A stretch of 64,000 bases of DNA from an uncultured Rubripirellula sp. (GCA_938075415.1 CALJHC010000012.1:1-64000); one strand, 5' to 3'; positions 29,293-39,163 are shown, counted from the stretch's first letter. Made by a program: numbers and translations. Notes: generated by a model not told the origin, from the letters alone.

Positions 29293-31404
29293 TCATTCAG
29301 ACCAACAGGAGTCAGACGGGACCTTTTTCCATTGGTTACTCTTCGGCGTTTTCCATTCGAGCGTTAGGTGATTGCCGGATTCACTCGTCAAGGTGGTAAT
29401 GCGAATCGGATGCCAACCCTTGCCAAGGCTCACGGATGTTTCAACCGTTCCATTGCCCCGTTGCGAGAAATCAAGATCTAGCAACGCCATTTTGTGCAGC
29501 CGAATAAAAGATCTCTCACTCGCTCTGATCCTGAATTGGTGCTGCCCTTCGTTTTCGATCTTCAACCATCCCTTGAGTTCCAGAGCCCCCAATCGCTTTC
29601 GCGAGGCATCGAAGGGCTTCACCTCAAAAGCGTCCGGCATCTGGAAACCGACGTGTCCCAGAGTCTCAGTTTGCACACCTCTTAAATCAGGAACGTAGGA
29701 AAAGTCGCCCTTAAGGAATCGGCCTTGCGTGCCAATTTTCAGCTTCGAAACAACGTCTGAGCCGAGTGCAATCGAAGGCACCGGCAGATGGTCGTACGGA
29801 CGTGGTGCAGAAGGATTGACACGTCGTCCACGAAGTGTGACCGCTAACATCCTTTGCTGCAAATCTTTGAATCTTTGATTGGAACCGGCGAGGTTATTTC
29901 TCTCCTGAGGATCCTTGCTGAGATCGTAAATTTCAAACGGATCTTGAGCGGATTGAATATTGACCCGAACTCCTTTCAAGCCATCAACATGGACGATCTG
30001 CATTTGACCGCGTTTCTGACCACGTTTCCCTACCTCAAAATCGTCATAGCGAGGCGTTCTCCCTCCATTCTTGTATTCAACATAAATGCTGCTTGGACGT
30101 TGCTTTCCTTGCCCGGTTAAAGACGGTCGCAAGGATACGCCATCGCAGCGCGCCGGCGCGATTACCCCTGCAAAATCTGCGAAAGTGGCCATCCAATCCT
30201 GCATCTGAGAGGGATGATCATCCAATGTACCTGGCGGGATATAACCTGGCCCCCAAGCAACCGTTGCCATGCGGATACCGCCCTCCCACACATCCCGCTT
30301 GATACCCTCAAAAGGACCGTATGATTGAAACGACGTCGCCTCGATGGGTTGTCCGGCAAGGTAAGAAACATTCAGCGGTCCGTTATCGCTGGTGATGACA
30401 ACGATGGTTTCTTGATCGATCTCAAGGTCCCGAAGAGTCTGCAACAGGTCTCCAACGCATTGATCAATACGTCGGATCATCGTTGCAAAACGAACTTCTA
30501 CATCTTGCCAGCCCTGTCCCGAATAATCCGGATGCCGATAGTCATCGATCTCGCCCTTGGCTGTGTTGATCATTCGACCGGGCTCGCCAATCCATTGAAC
30601 CCCACCATCGAGTCCATTGCCCTCGGGGTAACTGCCAGTTGGCAATTGCAGGGCAGCGTGCGGTGTGTCGTAAGCAAGGTATAGAAAAAACGGCTGCGAT
30701 GACCCTGCTTGAACATGATCGACGATGTACTTTTTGCCGCGAGCGGTAAAGAGATCCGTGGTGTAGCACTTGGAGAGACCAGCTGAGACCTCTTGGTCGT
30801 TGTGCCAAACCTCTTTGACGCTACGGTGGGCTTCTGAATTCCCCAAAAGCCATCGGTCAGCGGGGTAGTGCACATGACCATCCCCATGACGCACGTATCC
30901 ATAGAACTCTTCGAAGCCTCGTTTGGTCGGGTAAGCGGTCCACTCACTTGGGTTATCGCCTGCGCCTTGCAATCCGTGCTTCCCAACCATCCACGTCCGA
31001 TAACCCGCATCACGTAAGACCGATGCAACGGTGTGGTTGTCAGCCAATGCCTTGTCAAACTGGTTATCGCGGACTTCAGCGTGTCCTTGGTGAACACCAC
31101 TTAGCAAGGTGGCACGACTCGGTGCACAAACCGGCGCCCCGCAGTAATGGGCGCGCAACTGAGTCCCCTCCAACGCCATCCGATCAATTGCCGGAGTCTG
31201 GTGTCGCTTGGAATGACCAGAATCATTTTGGTGCAGGACGCCAAAATCGCCCCAGCCTAAATCATCACACAAAATAAAAATAACGTTCGGTTGCCGACCG
31301 CCTTGGACTGATTTCGCACCAGCAGAATGAGCAGAACCCACCATGACACCGAGAACCACAACCATGAAAAAACAACGACCACATCGATTGAACACACGCA
31401 TCAT
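29293..31404 (-). CDS. Exported type I sulfatase with C-terminal PA14-like domain
   Basis: 703 residues. Signal peptide, then the sulfatase core (about 38-500). VIFILCDDLGWGDFG supplies metal-binding Asp residues. CAPSR (93-97) is the formylglycine site that must be converted by a maturase. GKHGLQGAG and ITSDNGP give further active-site residues. The C-terminal 110 residues (ALELKGWLKIENEGQHQFRI onward) resemble a PA14/carbohydrate-binding beta domain. It probably removes sulfate esters from algal or host polysaccharides in the periplasm. No FGE (sumf1-like) gene is in the window. Substrate unknown. Confidence 0.95.
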   Translation of the reverse strand: MMRVFNRCGRCFFMVVVLGVMVGSAHSAGAKSVQGGRQPNVIFILCDDLGWGDFGVLHQNDSGHSKRHQTPAIDRMALEGTQLRAHYCGAPVCAPSRATLLSGVHQGHAEVRDNQFDKALADNHTVASVLRDAGYRTWMVGKHGLQGAGDNPSEWTAYPTKRGFEEFYGYVRHGDGHVHYPADRWLLGNSEAHRSVKEVWHNDQEVSAGLSKCYTTDLFTARGKKYIVDHVQAGSSQPFFLYLAYDTPHAALQLPTGSYPEGNGLDGGVQWIGEPGRMINTAKGEIDDYRHPDYSGQGWQDVEVRFATMIRRIDQCVGDLLQTLRDLEIDQETIVVITSDNGPLNVSYLAGQPIEATSFQSYGPFEGIKRDVWEGGIRMATVAWGPGYIPPGTLDDHPSQMQDWMATFADFAGVIAPARCDGVSLRPSLTGQGKQRPSSIYVEYKNGGRTPRYDDFEVGKRGQKRGQMQIVHVDGLKGVRVNIQSAQDPFEIYDLSKDPQERNNLAGSNQRFKDLQQRMLAVTLRGRRVNPSAPRPYDHLPVPSIALGSDVVSKLKIGTQGRFLKGDFSYVPDLRGVQTETLGHVGFQMPDAFEVKPFDASRKRLGALELKGWLKIENEGQHQFRIRASERSFIRLHKMALLDLDFSQRGNGTVETSVSLGKGWHPIRITTLTSESGNHLTLEWKTPKSNQWKKVPSDSCWSE

Positions 31405-31506
31405 TCACTCCGGTTCGGCTCAGGCTATCGTTTCTTCACACTCGATTTCAGGACACGATGCTGACCAGCGATCTTGATTTTTTCAACAGTCGGTCCGAAA
31501 TCACCG

Positions 31507-32457
31507 TCACCCGTTTCGGAATAATGCACTGATCGACTGATCATGGTGAATTCGTTTGATCGCTTCAGCTAAGAGTGGAGCAACTGACAACTGCACCAAA
31601 TTGGGCAAGCGTTTTTCAGGTGCTAACGGGATGGAATCGGTCACGATCAAGGAGTCGATCGGAGCAGCACGTAGTTTTTCTATCGCCGGCCCGCACATCA
31701 CCCCGTGGGTCGTCGCAATATGAATTTCTTTGGCTCCCGCCTCGTGAACCAACCTAGCGGCGCCGCAAATGGACCCCGCCGTGCTGATCATGTCGTCGAA
31801 TAAGAGAGCAGCCTTTCCCTCGACAGGTCCACCAATGATGGTGCTTTGCTGAACCTCTAATGCACTGGTGCGGCGTTTGTCGACGATCGCCAATTTCCCC
31901 CCAAGGCGTTTGTTATGACCCAAGGCGCGTTTGATGCTACCTTCATCCGGACTCACCACAACAATTTCTTCACCGACCAAGCCCTTGGAGATGAAGTGTT
32001 CATTGAGAACGGGCGCGGCGTAAAGATGATCCACCGGAACATCGAAGAAACCCTGAATCTGTGCGGCGTGCAAATCCATCGCCAGCACCCGGTCAGCGCC
32101 CGCTCGAACGATAAGATTTGACACCAGTTTGGCCGTGATCGGCACGCGTCCTTCATCCTTACGATCCTGCCTCGCGTAGCCAAAATAGGGCATCACGGCA
32201 GTGATGCGTTCAGCGCTCGCTCGCTTGCAACAGTCGATCATGATCAACAGTTCAAGCAGATTATCATTGACCGACGGGCACGTAGGTTGAATGAGAAAAA
32301 CATCCCGCCCCCGCACGTCCTCGTCCAGCTTGCAATAGTTCTCACCATCGGGGAATTGCCCGAGCGAAATTGCGGCAGGTTCGAGATGCAGGTGGTTGCA
32401 GATCTGCTTTGCCAAAGCAGGATTTGATTGACCGCTAAATATCTTCAGTTCACGCAT
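31507..32457 (-). CDS. prs: Ribose-phosphate pyrophosphokinase
   Basis: 316 residues. Makes PRPP from ribose-5-phosphate and ATP. The start MRELKIFSGQSNPALA, the PRPP synthase signature DLHAAQIQGFFDVPVDHL and the PRPP loop LFDDMISTAGSI are all clear. The ATG at 32457 overlaps the end of the upstream GlmU-like gene by 8 bp (ATGCGTGA), so the two are likely translated from one message. PRPP feeds nucleotide, NAD and His/Trp synthesis. Confidence 0.97.
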   Translation of the reverse strand: MRELKIFSGQSNPALAKQICNHLHLEPAAISLGQFPDGENYCKLDEDVRGRDVFLIQPTCPSVNDNLLELLIMIDCCKRASAERITAVMPYFGYARQDRKDEGRVPITAKLVSNLIVRAGADRVLAMDLHAAQIQGFFDVPVDHLYAAPVLNEHFISKGLVGEEIVVVSPDEGSIKRALGHNKRLGGKLAIVDKRRTSALEVQQSTIIGGPVEGKAALLFDDMISTAGSICGAARLVHEAGAKEIHIATTHGVMCGPAIEKLRAAPIDSLIVTDSIPLAPEKRLPNLVQLSVAPLLAEAIKRIHHDQSISALFRNG

Positions 32458-33199
32458 AACCCATCGTCCGCATTTTTTCGTCAACAAGCCTTAGCTCATC
32501 GACATTATTAATCGATAATGCTTCACACTCCTGCAACACGGCAAGCGCCTCAACCGAGCGACCAGCTCGATGCATCAGGGAAGCACAGTCTGTCAAATAA
32601 TACTCAGATTGGACGTTGTCGTTCCGTAATTGATCCAACGCCCACAGTAGATCCGCTGTATTGAAAAGGTAGGTACTCATATTGACCTCCTTGATGCTCA
32701 ACTGCTCCGGCGTCGCATCCTTGTGCTCCACAATTCCGGTAAATTGCCCATCCGAGTCGCGGACAACCCGACCTAAACCGGTTGGATCTTCTTTGTTAAG
32801 TGTGCCTAACAGTAAAGATGGCGACGTTGTCCTGAAATGCTCCAGCAGCTTCTTGAGACTGGAGGGTTGAATTAGAGGCGAGTCACCGGCAACAACAATG
32901 GTCGGGCCATCGATACCTTCCAATACCGATCGACAGACCTGAACAGCATGACCGGTCCCCAATTGCTGCTCTTGGAGAACGAAATCGATTTGATCTTTCC
33001 GAGATGCAAGCTCTTCACGAACTTTATCCGCTTGATGCCCAACGACCACCACCTTTTGGTGAACACCAGCAGTTTCAAGAGAGTCCAAAACAAAATGGAT
33101 CATCGGACGCTCTAGGACAGGGCAAAGAACTTTCGGTAGATCGCTTTTCATCCGAGTCCCTTTGCCGGCAGCCAGCACCACCGCACACGCTTCGCTCAT
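32450..33199 (-). CDS. GlmU-like uridylyltransferase, N-terminal domain only
   Basis: 249 residues, about the size of the pyrophosphorylase half of GlmU. The nucleotide-binding motif is VVLAAGKGTRMKSDLPKVLC, with LQEQQLGTGHAVQ, VVAGDSPLIQ, TGLGRVVRD, GIVEHKDATPEQ and SEYYLTDCASL in the right order. The left-handed beta-helix acetyltransferase domain is absent. It would convert GlcNAc-1-P and UTP to UDP-GlcNAc; acetylation of GlcN-1-P must be done by another protein. It overlaps prs, as the glmU-prs order does in Bacillus. A related nucleotidyltransferase with another sugar is possible. Confidence 0.88.
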   Translation of the reverse strand: MSEACAVVLAAGKGTRMKSDLPKVLCPVLERPMIHFVLDSLETAGVHQKVVVVGHQADKVREELASRKDQIDFVLQEQQLGTGHAVQVCRSVLEGIDGPTIVVAGDSPLIQPSSLKKLLEHFRTTSPSLLLGTLNKEDPTGLGRVVRDSDGQFTGIVEHKDATPEQLSIKEVNMSTYLFNTADLLWALDQLRNDNVQSEYYLTDCASLMHRAGRSVEALAVLQECEALSINNVDELRLVDEKMRTMGYA

Positions 33200-33942
33200 A
33201 CTTTCAACCTGTGAATCAATGTGTTTATTGGAGAAGGGTTGGACTCAAATCATCTTCAAAAAGGAAATCGCCATCATCTGGATTGTGCACCTGGCATGAA
33301 AGTGATTCTTGTTCCAGTTCGCCATTTTGTCAGTAACGGTGGATCGCTCAATCTCGTTAAATCACCTCTCCACCCTCGCGTCCGTTCCCTGACACTTTCA
33401 CCTGTCAACCAACAAGCACCCCGCGTTAAATTCCCCGCGTTAAATCGATCTGCAATCCAGAAAGATCCCTGCTCCAAGTCGGATATCGTTGCGACTGCAT
33501 CGCAATCTCATGCAGATCTCAAAATCGGCAAACCATTTTCATGTCGCATCGCCTGGACAAAACACTCTTCACGGTCCCTCGAGGGAAATGTTAACCAAGC
33601 TCCGCCTGCTCTGAGTCCAGTTTGAGTCTAATCCCCAATCTTTCATCTCAAATTTCTTCTCGAAAAAGGGCATCAAACACCAGGCTTGCCGCCCTCAAAA
33701 TCGGTAAAAAGCCCTTTCCTGAGACAATTTTGCAGCGAAACTGGCAAAGACCAAACGAGGCTGATCCGAAGCCGCAGTCGCCCAAGGCAACTAAACGCTG
33801 CCAATCATCGTGACTTTTCCTCATCAGATCGACAAGGCATGGCAATTCGCTATGGATCTTGAATGCCACATTTCGCCAGAATTAGATCGCTTAAACAATA
33901 CACCCCGTTCAAATCACCAAATTACCGAAGCAGGACACCGGA
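33200..33942. other. Divergent intergenic region, no feature seen
   Basis: A 743 bp spacer between the GlmU-like/prs pair (minus) and the acyltransferase (plus). No ORF, repeat or recognisable promoter. Confidence 0.5.
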
Positions 33943-35028
33943 GTGATCGCAGCAGGCAACCCCTCGATACAAGCCGGCGGTCATTCCTCCAGCCTCTCGA
34001 AGGTTAAGAAAAACACGGTGGACTTTGGCAGTTATCTGCTGGTACGCACGCTAGTTGCGGTGCTGCAAACACTGCCTTATGACGCTGGAGATACCGTTTG
34101 TCGGCTAGTTGCAAGACTCGCTGCCGGCCCGTTAAGAATTCGCTCGCGGGTTACCGAAGAAAATCTGCTGCGAATCTTTCCCGAGGCAGATGAAACCACC
34201 AGGCGAAACTTGACCATTGCAATGTGGCACCATCTGATGCTGATGGTTTGTGAAATCGCTTGGGCCCAGCGTCGACTGCACCTGGTCAACTGGAGAAAGC
34301 ATGTCCGGATTGCAAAAGCAAAATCGATTTTGAAGCTCTACTTGAGTGAACGTCCCGTTGTGGGTGTCACCGGACATTTTGGAAACTTCGAGGTCGGCGG
34401 CCACGTTACCGGGCTGATGGGATTCAGCACCCTCACGATCGCTCGTCAACTCGACAACCCATTTCTTCACCGGTGGGTCGAGCGTTTCCGAGGAGCCAAA
34501 GGACAGCAGATGGTGGACAAAGAAGGATGTGCTGCGGTCGTTGATGATCACCTAAATCATCAGGGAATCCTATCGCTATTGGCAGACCAACATGCGGGCC
34601 CCAAAGGCTGCTGGGTTGACTTCCTGGGCCAAACGGCTTCCTCACACAAAGCACTTGCCCTTTTTTCACTCAGCAATTCGGCACCGATGATGGTTGGTTA
34701 CATGCGACGCCTGAACGGTCGCCCCATGCAATTCGAATTAGGCACGACCGGGATTATCGATCCGATGAACCCCAACGACACCACCTCCGAAAATCCAGAG
34801 TTCGATAAGGATGACGCGCAAGCTTGTAACGGAGTAACTTCTCTGACCAACTGGTACAACGATCGGCTGGCCCTCGCGATTGGAAAGGGAGTCGAACAAT
34901 ACTGGTGGTTGCATCGAAGGTGGAGAGAACCACCGGAAAGAATCGCCAAACGCTTGAGGAAAAAAAGTCAAACACCAAAAGCCGAAAGCACCGATCACCA
35001 GAAGACACCGGCCAACTCCTCACGTTGA
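33943..35028 (+). CDS. LpxL/HtrB-family lipid A acyltransferase
   Basis: 361 residues. Late acyltransferase family of lipid A biosynthesis. The N-terminal hydrophobic segment LVRTLVAVLQTLPYDAGDTV anchors it to the inner membrane. The catalytic HX4(D/E) motif is GHFGNFEVGG (His and Glu). Then ADQHAGPKGCWVDFLG with the conserved Gly/Pro, and QYWWLHRRWREPPE near the C-terminus. A Pro/Ser/Lys-rich 40-residue tail follows. The start at GTG 33943 is uncertain; GTG 34018 is an alternative. It supports an outer membrane with lipid A, as in many planctomycetes. Confidence 0.9.
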   Translation: MIAAGNPSIQAGGHSSSLSKVKKNTVDFGSYLLVRTLVAVLQTLPYDAGDTVCRLVARLAAGPLRIRSRVTEENLLRIFPEADETTRRNLTIAMWHHLMLMVCEIAWAQRRLHLVNWRKHVRIAKAKSILKLYLSERPVVGVTGHFGNFEVGGHVTGLMGFSTLTIARQLDNPFLHRWVERFRGAKGQQMVDKEGCAAVVDDHLNHQGILSLLADQHAGPKGCWVDFLGQTASSHKALALFSLSNSAPMMVGYMRRLNGRPMQFELGTTGIIDPMNPNDTTSENPEFDKDDAQACNGVTSLTNWYNDRLALAIGKGVEQYWWLHRRWREPPERIAKRLRKKSQTPKAESTDHQKTPANSSR

Positions 35029-35567
35029 TTAGCCAACGGATTCCGCATCTTTCGCTACCATCAGGTCGACGCAACCGGGCAATGATGTTGCGCCCTTGCC
35101 GCCAAGGCTGAGTTATCACCGTCGCCAACGGCACGCCTCTCGGTGAACTGGACAAGACGTTCAATCCCGCGAGAATCGTGGCAAGTCACGCCAAACCCAA
35201 TCGCAAGAACAAGCACCACGCTTTCGATGCCAATACGGGACTCACTCCCCCGGCATCAACCTTATTCGATTCGCTTGCCTTGCAATCAACATCGGCTTAC
35301 CAACCCATACTCAGCCAACCCAGAACACTCCCCCCCGGCACAATGACTTGCCAGGTGATCGAGACATCCCGAAAAAAACTACCAAGACAGAACAACTACC
35401 GAGAACTCAAAGCAGTGACCGTTCTTTGACGTCTAAACGTACCGATGGACGCCACCGTGCGAAGAACAATAACAGATTCCCCTTCACTCAAAACTATCCA
35501 TCACGTTCAAATAGCATCCGATCGAGCTCACAACCAAAACTTCGACCAGATTGGTCACCGGCGTCTC
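35029..35567. other. Convergent intergenic region, no feature seen
   Basis: A 539 bp gap between convergent genes. No intrinsic terminator with a clear T tract, no repeat and no plausible ORF. Confidence 0.5.
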
Positions 35568-36692
35568 TCAGCGAATGGATGCACCGGTTTCAAATCGGGC
35601 GACTTTCTCGAATCGAGGCTGCTCGAAGCAACTAAATTCCGCCCACACCAATGATTTCAACCCAAGTCGATTTGCCACGGCAAAGTTCTTCAAAGACGAG
35701 TCCACCAAACCACTGCCCGAAGTCCCGGTGAATTCACCAGTGAACTGACGGTCCAGCCACAGATGACCGGGAACCTGCGAGGCGGCAGCAACATCCACCT
35801 GATTCATCGATGAGGCGATATCAATCAGGCTTGGTATTCTTGAAAGTCCGTTAGCCGACTCACCTTGAAGATTCATGTTACAGACCAACAAGCAGTCGTC
35901 TTCACCAACCTGCTCAAACTCGTAGCGTCGAACGCGAACAAAAACATCCTCCACAACACCGTAAGGCATCGCCGGTGATTCGGCAGCGACGCTGAAGTTG
36001 GGCTGATGCCACATCTGAATCGCGGAGAACCGAAACGGCGCCCTTCCATCGGCCTCACCCGCGCGACTTTCAAACGAAGCCACCATCGGTGGCACCCGCA
36101 AACGCTGCCCCGGATCGTCAACTAAGTAGAGACTGCCAGGAATCAGCTGGACTCGGGAGTGATCCCAAAAAAAAGCTCCACCGTGATACCTTGAATGACT
36201 GCCCGCATGATCGCTCAAAGCAACTTGGTATCGCCCATGGGCCTGACCCACCGCTTTGCCCCATCGCTGAAAAGCTTGCATCCTTTCCTGATCGATACCC
36301 TGAACAGCAATCACGTCAAAGGGTCGCAAAATCTCGACCAGATCTCGAAACCACTGGTCATCGTTTTTCGAACTGGATGCGAGATCCATTGCAACCTGAT
36401 CGAAGAAAAATGCTGCGACTCGTATCGTCTTGAATGCCCGCTCGCTTTGGTTGTCCACCTGCGTCGTCATCGACGCCTTTAAATCAGGAATGTCGGCATT
36501 CCCACCCTGATCCCAACTCTTCAAACTGACAGTGCCGCTTAAAAAGAGAAGCAACACCACCAAAATTCCAACGCTGGCTAACGTAGGCCCGAGCGCCTGA
36601 CGCGCGGAAACTCCGTTTAAGGAAATTGATAACTTAGGAAATGAACTGGGAAGCTTTAATCGTCGTGCCATGTGAGACCTGATCCGATTCAT
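35568..36692 (-). CDS. Membrane-anchored EEP-fold protein, active site apparently degenerate
   Basis: 374 residues. A transmembrane helix at about 33-55 (LASVGILVVLLLFLSGTV) precedes a domain laid out like the endonuclease/exonuclease/phosphatase (EEP) superfamily: IRVAAFFFDQV, FDVIAVQGIDQE, an internal HGGAFFWDHSRVQ, and LLVCNMNLQG. Canonical EEP enzymes have WN(I/V), LQE, GDFN and SDH; here the LQE Glu is Gly, GDFN is CNMN and no SDH is found. It is probably non-catalytic. Function unknown; start at ATG 36692 or a few codons downstream. Confidence 0.75.
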   Translation of the reverse strand: MNRIRSHMARRLKLPSSFPKLSISLNGVSARQALGPTLASVGILVVLLLFLSGTVSLKSWDQGGNADIPDLKASMTTQVDNQSERAFKTIRVAAFFFDQVAMDLASSSKNDDQWFRDLVEILRPFDVIAVQGIDQERMQAFQRWGKAVGQAHGRYQVALSDHAGSHSRYHGGAFFWDHSRVQLIPGSLYLVDDPGQRLRVPPMVASFESRAGEADGRAPFRFSAIQMWHQPNFSVAAESPAMPYGVVEDVFVRVRRYEFEQVGEDDCLLVCNMNLQGESANGLSRIPSLIDIASSMNQVDVAAASQVPGHLWLDRQFTGEFTGTSGSGLVDSSLKNFAVANRLGLKSLVWAEFSCFEQPRFEKVARFETGASIR

Positions 36693-37004
36693 TCCATTAA
36701 TCAGCCAACACCAAGCGGTGCGGCAACTCTAACTCGTCGCGCACGAGATGCCGTTGCACCGCTGACCCGTCAGAGAGTCCGAAAGTTCAATCTATCTACC
36801 TGACAGCTAGCGGTTACAATCTGTCAGGAGACTAAGAAATCCGCCCATCCAATGACAAGATCGGTCTCGATGGCGGTTACGCTGCCCAGCTTGACAGATT
36901 CGCTACCGGACGCGTGCTTGATCTGCTTCGAATATCGGATCAGTTCGCTAATCCATTGACGGGTCCACTCGCGGCCAAACATCCAACAAGAAACATTCGG
37001 TCCC
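36693..37004. other. Divergent intergenic region holding an inverted repeat
   Basis: A 312 bp spacer whose only structure is the inverted repeat at 36799-36828. Confidence 0.5.
36799..36828. promoter_or_regulatory. Inverted repeat, possible operator
   Basis: Perfect 8 bp arms CCTGACAG and CTGTCAGG separated by 14 bp, in the divergent spacer between the EEP-like gene (minus) and the dioxygenase-like gene (plus). No T tract on either side, so a terminator is unlikely. The centre-to-centre spacing of about two helical turns would suit a dimeric regulator, but no other copy was found in the window. Confidence 0.45.
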
Positions 37005-37841
37005 ATGCCAGAAAAAACAGATTTCTCCATCATCCCCGATCAAAAATCCATCCTCGAGTTAGAGAGAGAGATCCGCTTTTTCCCAACGAAAAGCAAGAAC
37101 CTTCAGGCACTCTCGTCCGATCAAATCGGACAATGGAATCGCAAGGGTTACCTCGGTCCCATTGATATCTATCCACCCGATGAAATCAACGAAATACGAG
37201 AGTACTTTGACCAGCTTCTAGCGACCACACTCGCCGAAGGCTTTGATAGCTATTCAATCAGTAGTGCACATCTCAAGCATGCCAAAGTGTGGGACATGCT
37301 GAACAATCCAACCCTTGTCAAAATTGCCAGTGACCTGTTAGGCGAGAATGTCATTGGCTGGGGCTCCCATTTTTTCTGCAAGCTCCCCGGTGACGGGAAA
37401 AGCGTCGATTGGCACCAAGACTGCAGCTACTGGCCGCTGACACCTTCCAAGGCGATCACGGTTTGGCTGGCGATTGATGATGCGGACCAAGAAAATGGCT
37501 GCATGGAAGTTTTCAACGGATCTCACGTCCATGGTCTGATTGACTTCGAGATCAGCGATACTTGCGACAGCAACGTTCTGGACCAATCCATCTCCAACCC
37601 AGAAAAATATGGTGAGCACAGCCTCACCGAGTTGCGTGCTGGTCAAGCATCCATCCATAGCGATCTGCTGGTTCATGGATCGGCGGCAAACGACAGTCAA
37701 CGGCGAAGATGCGGCCTAACCCTGCGATACTGCCCTGCCGATGTCACCGCCCACCTTGGCTGGAACCAGAAAGGCGTTGTGGTTCAGGGGACCGCACCAG
37801 CCAAAACTTGGCCAAATGCACCACGGCCAATCACACCCTAA
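37005..37841 (+). CDS. Phytanoyl-CoA dioxygenase-family protein
   Basis: 278 residues. Fe(II)/2-oxoglutarate-dependent double-stranded beta helix. The iron triad is visible: His and Asp in WHQDCSYWPL and the distal His in LLVHGSAAN. The 2-oxoglutarate-binding Arg is in GLTLRYCPADVT. The N-terminal part WNRKGYLGPIDIYPPDEI is typical of the PhyH family. It would hydroxylate a lipid or secondary metabolite; substrate unknown. No signal peptide. ATG 37005; the ribosome binding site is weak. Confidence 0.92.
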   Translation: MPEKTDFSIIPDQKSILELEREIRFFPTKSKNLQALSSDQIGQWNRKGYLGPIDIYPPDEINEIREYFDQLLATTLAEGFDSYSISSAHLKHAKVWDMLNNPTLVKIASDLLGENVIGWGSHFFCKLPGDGKSVDWHQDCSYWPLTPSKAITVWLAIDDADQENGCMEVFNGSHVHGLIDFEISDTCDSNVLDQSISNPEKYGEHSLTELRAGQASIHSDLLVHGSAANDSQRRRCGLTLRYCPADVTAHLGWNQKGVVVQGTAPAKTWPNAPRPITP

Positions 37842-38305
37842 CTCACGAAACCCTGAACCCCGACGACCCACGAACAGGAAAAGCCAACGTCTATCAGCAA
37901 CCATTGCCCTCGCGAAACATGCTGGCGGTCTGGCAGGCAGATCGTTCAAAAGGAAAGGATTCCCTGAAATCCCTTGGCGATGCATGACCACGCGAGTCAA
38001 CGGTGAGAGTCCCTGCCAAGGTAAATTTGAGTGGGCACCAAACGCTTAAGGAATGATTCGGAGTTGCGAACCGCCCTGAGGAGAATTCTGCCGCTTGTGT
38101 TGGGAGTTCAACATGCGAATTGCCCGTGAAATCAATCCCTCGGGTTGCTAAACTGTCTCCGTAACGGTTCACTAGGCCGCCACGAGTCGTACGCAACTGG
38201 CGTTTTTATCGCACCCACCCGCTTCACAGCAGAGTCTTTACCGGGATGCCCCCTCGTCCCACTACCCAAACAACGCTCGGAATCAGCGGGCGAACAGGAT
38301 TCGGA
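37842..38305. other. Intergenic upstream of metF, no riboswitch seen
   Basis: A 464 bp gap between two plus-strand genes. I looked for a SAM or SAH riboswitch because metF follows; the expected core sequences are not there. Confidence 0.45.
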
Positions 38306-39163
38306 ATGAGCCTCGCCTCACTGTACGAAACATCAAACTGCCCCATCTCGTTTGAATTATTCCCGCCTAAAACCGAAGCAGGACTGGCAACACTTTGTGA
38401 CAATGTCAGAAAATTGACTCAGTACAACCCTGCTTTTTTCACATGCACCTATGGTGCCGGTGGCTCCACGCAGGGGACGACACTCGAAGTGCTGAAGCGG
38501 GTTCGTGAAATCACCAGCTTGCCCGTCGCTTCCCACCTGACTTGCGTTAATGCGACCATAGAAGACCTCGACAAATACCTGCGGACCGCCTCGGAACAAC
38601 AGGTGGACTACATTGTCGCCCTTCGAGGTGACCCACCCAAGGGCACTGAGCGTTTCGAGGCCACCGAGGGTGGGCTTCGGTATGCCAATGAATTGGTCGA
38701 TCTCATTCGCGAGAAGCATCCACAATTTGGCATCGCGGTTGCCGGTTACCCCGAAGTGCATCAGGAGGCTGCGAACGCAGAGGTGGATCTGGAGAACTTA
38801 AAACGCAAGGTCGACGCCGGAGCCGATATTGTTGTCACCCAGCTTTTCTACGACAACGATGACTTCTTCCGCTTCCGCGATCGTTGCGAGTCCGGCGGAA
38901 TTCAAATTCCCGTCATTCCGGGAATTCTACCGGTGACCAACTTTAAACAAGCGTTGAGAATCGCACAGATGTGCAAGGCAAGCATTCCACCCGGCCTCGA
39001 GCAGGCAATGGTCGCCTGCGAAGATGAAGCGGATCAATTCAAAGTCGGAGTTGAACATGCGAGAACGCAAATCAATGACCTGACCGACCGCGGTGTCAGT
39101 GGTATTCATTACTACGTGCTTAACAAAAGCGAAGCGGCTGCGGCCTTGCTTGCTGGCGTTTGA
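38306..39163 (+). CDS. metF: 5,10-methylenetetrahydrofolate reductase
   Basis: 285 residues. FAD-dependent reduction of methylene-THF to methyl-THF for methionine synthesis. ISFELFPPKTEAG carries the conserved Glu; FFTCTYGAGGSTQ, VASHLTCV and ALRGDPPKGT are family motifs, as is GADIVVTQLFYDNDDFF. I chose ATG 38306 (AGGA upstream), since the 20 residues before it are not conserved-looking. No met gene is adjacent. Confidence 0.96.
   Translation: MSLASLYETSNCPISFELFPPKTEAGLATLCDNVRKLTQYNPAFFTCTYGAGGSTQGTTLEVLKRVREITSLPVASHLTCVNATIEDLDKYLRTASEQQVDYIVALRGDPPKGTERFEATEGGLRYANELVDLIREKHPQFGIAVAGYPEVHQEAANAEVDLENLKRKVDAGADIVVTQLFYDNDDFFRFRDRCESGGIQIPVIPGILPVTNFKQALRIAQMCKASIPPGLEQAMVACEDEADQFKVGVEHARTQINDLTDRGVSGIHYYVLNKSEAAAALLAGV

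Noticed and set aside
37842-38305. Possible SAM or SAH riboswitch before metF
   Set aside because: Neither consensus core could be found, and no stem-terminator pair lies upstream of metF.
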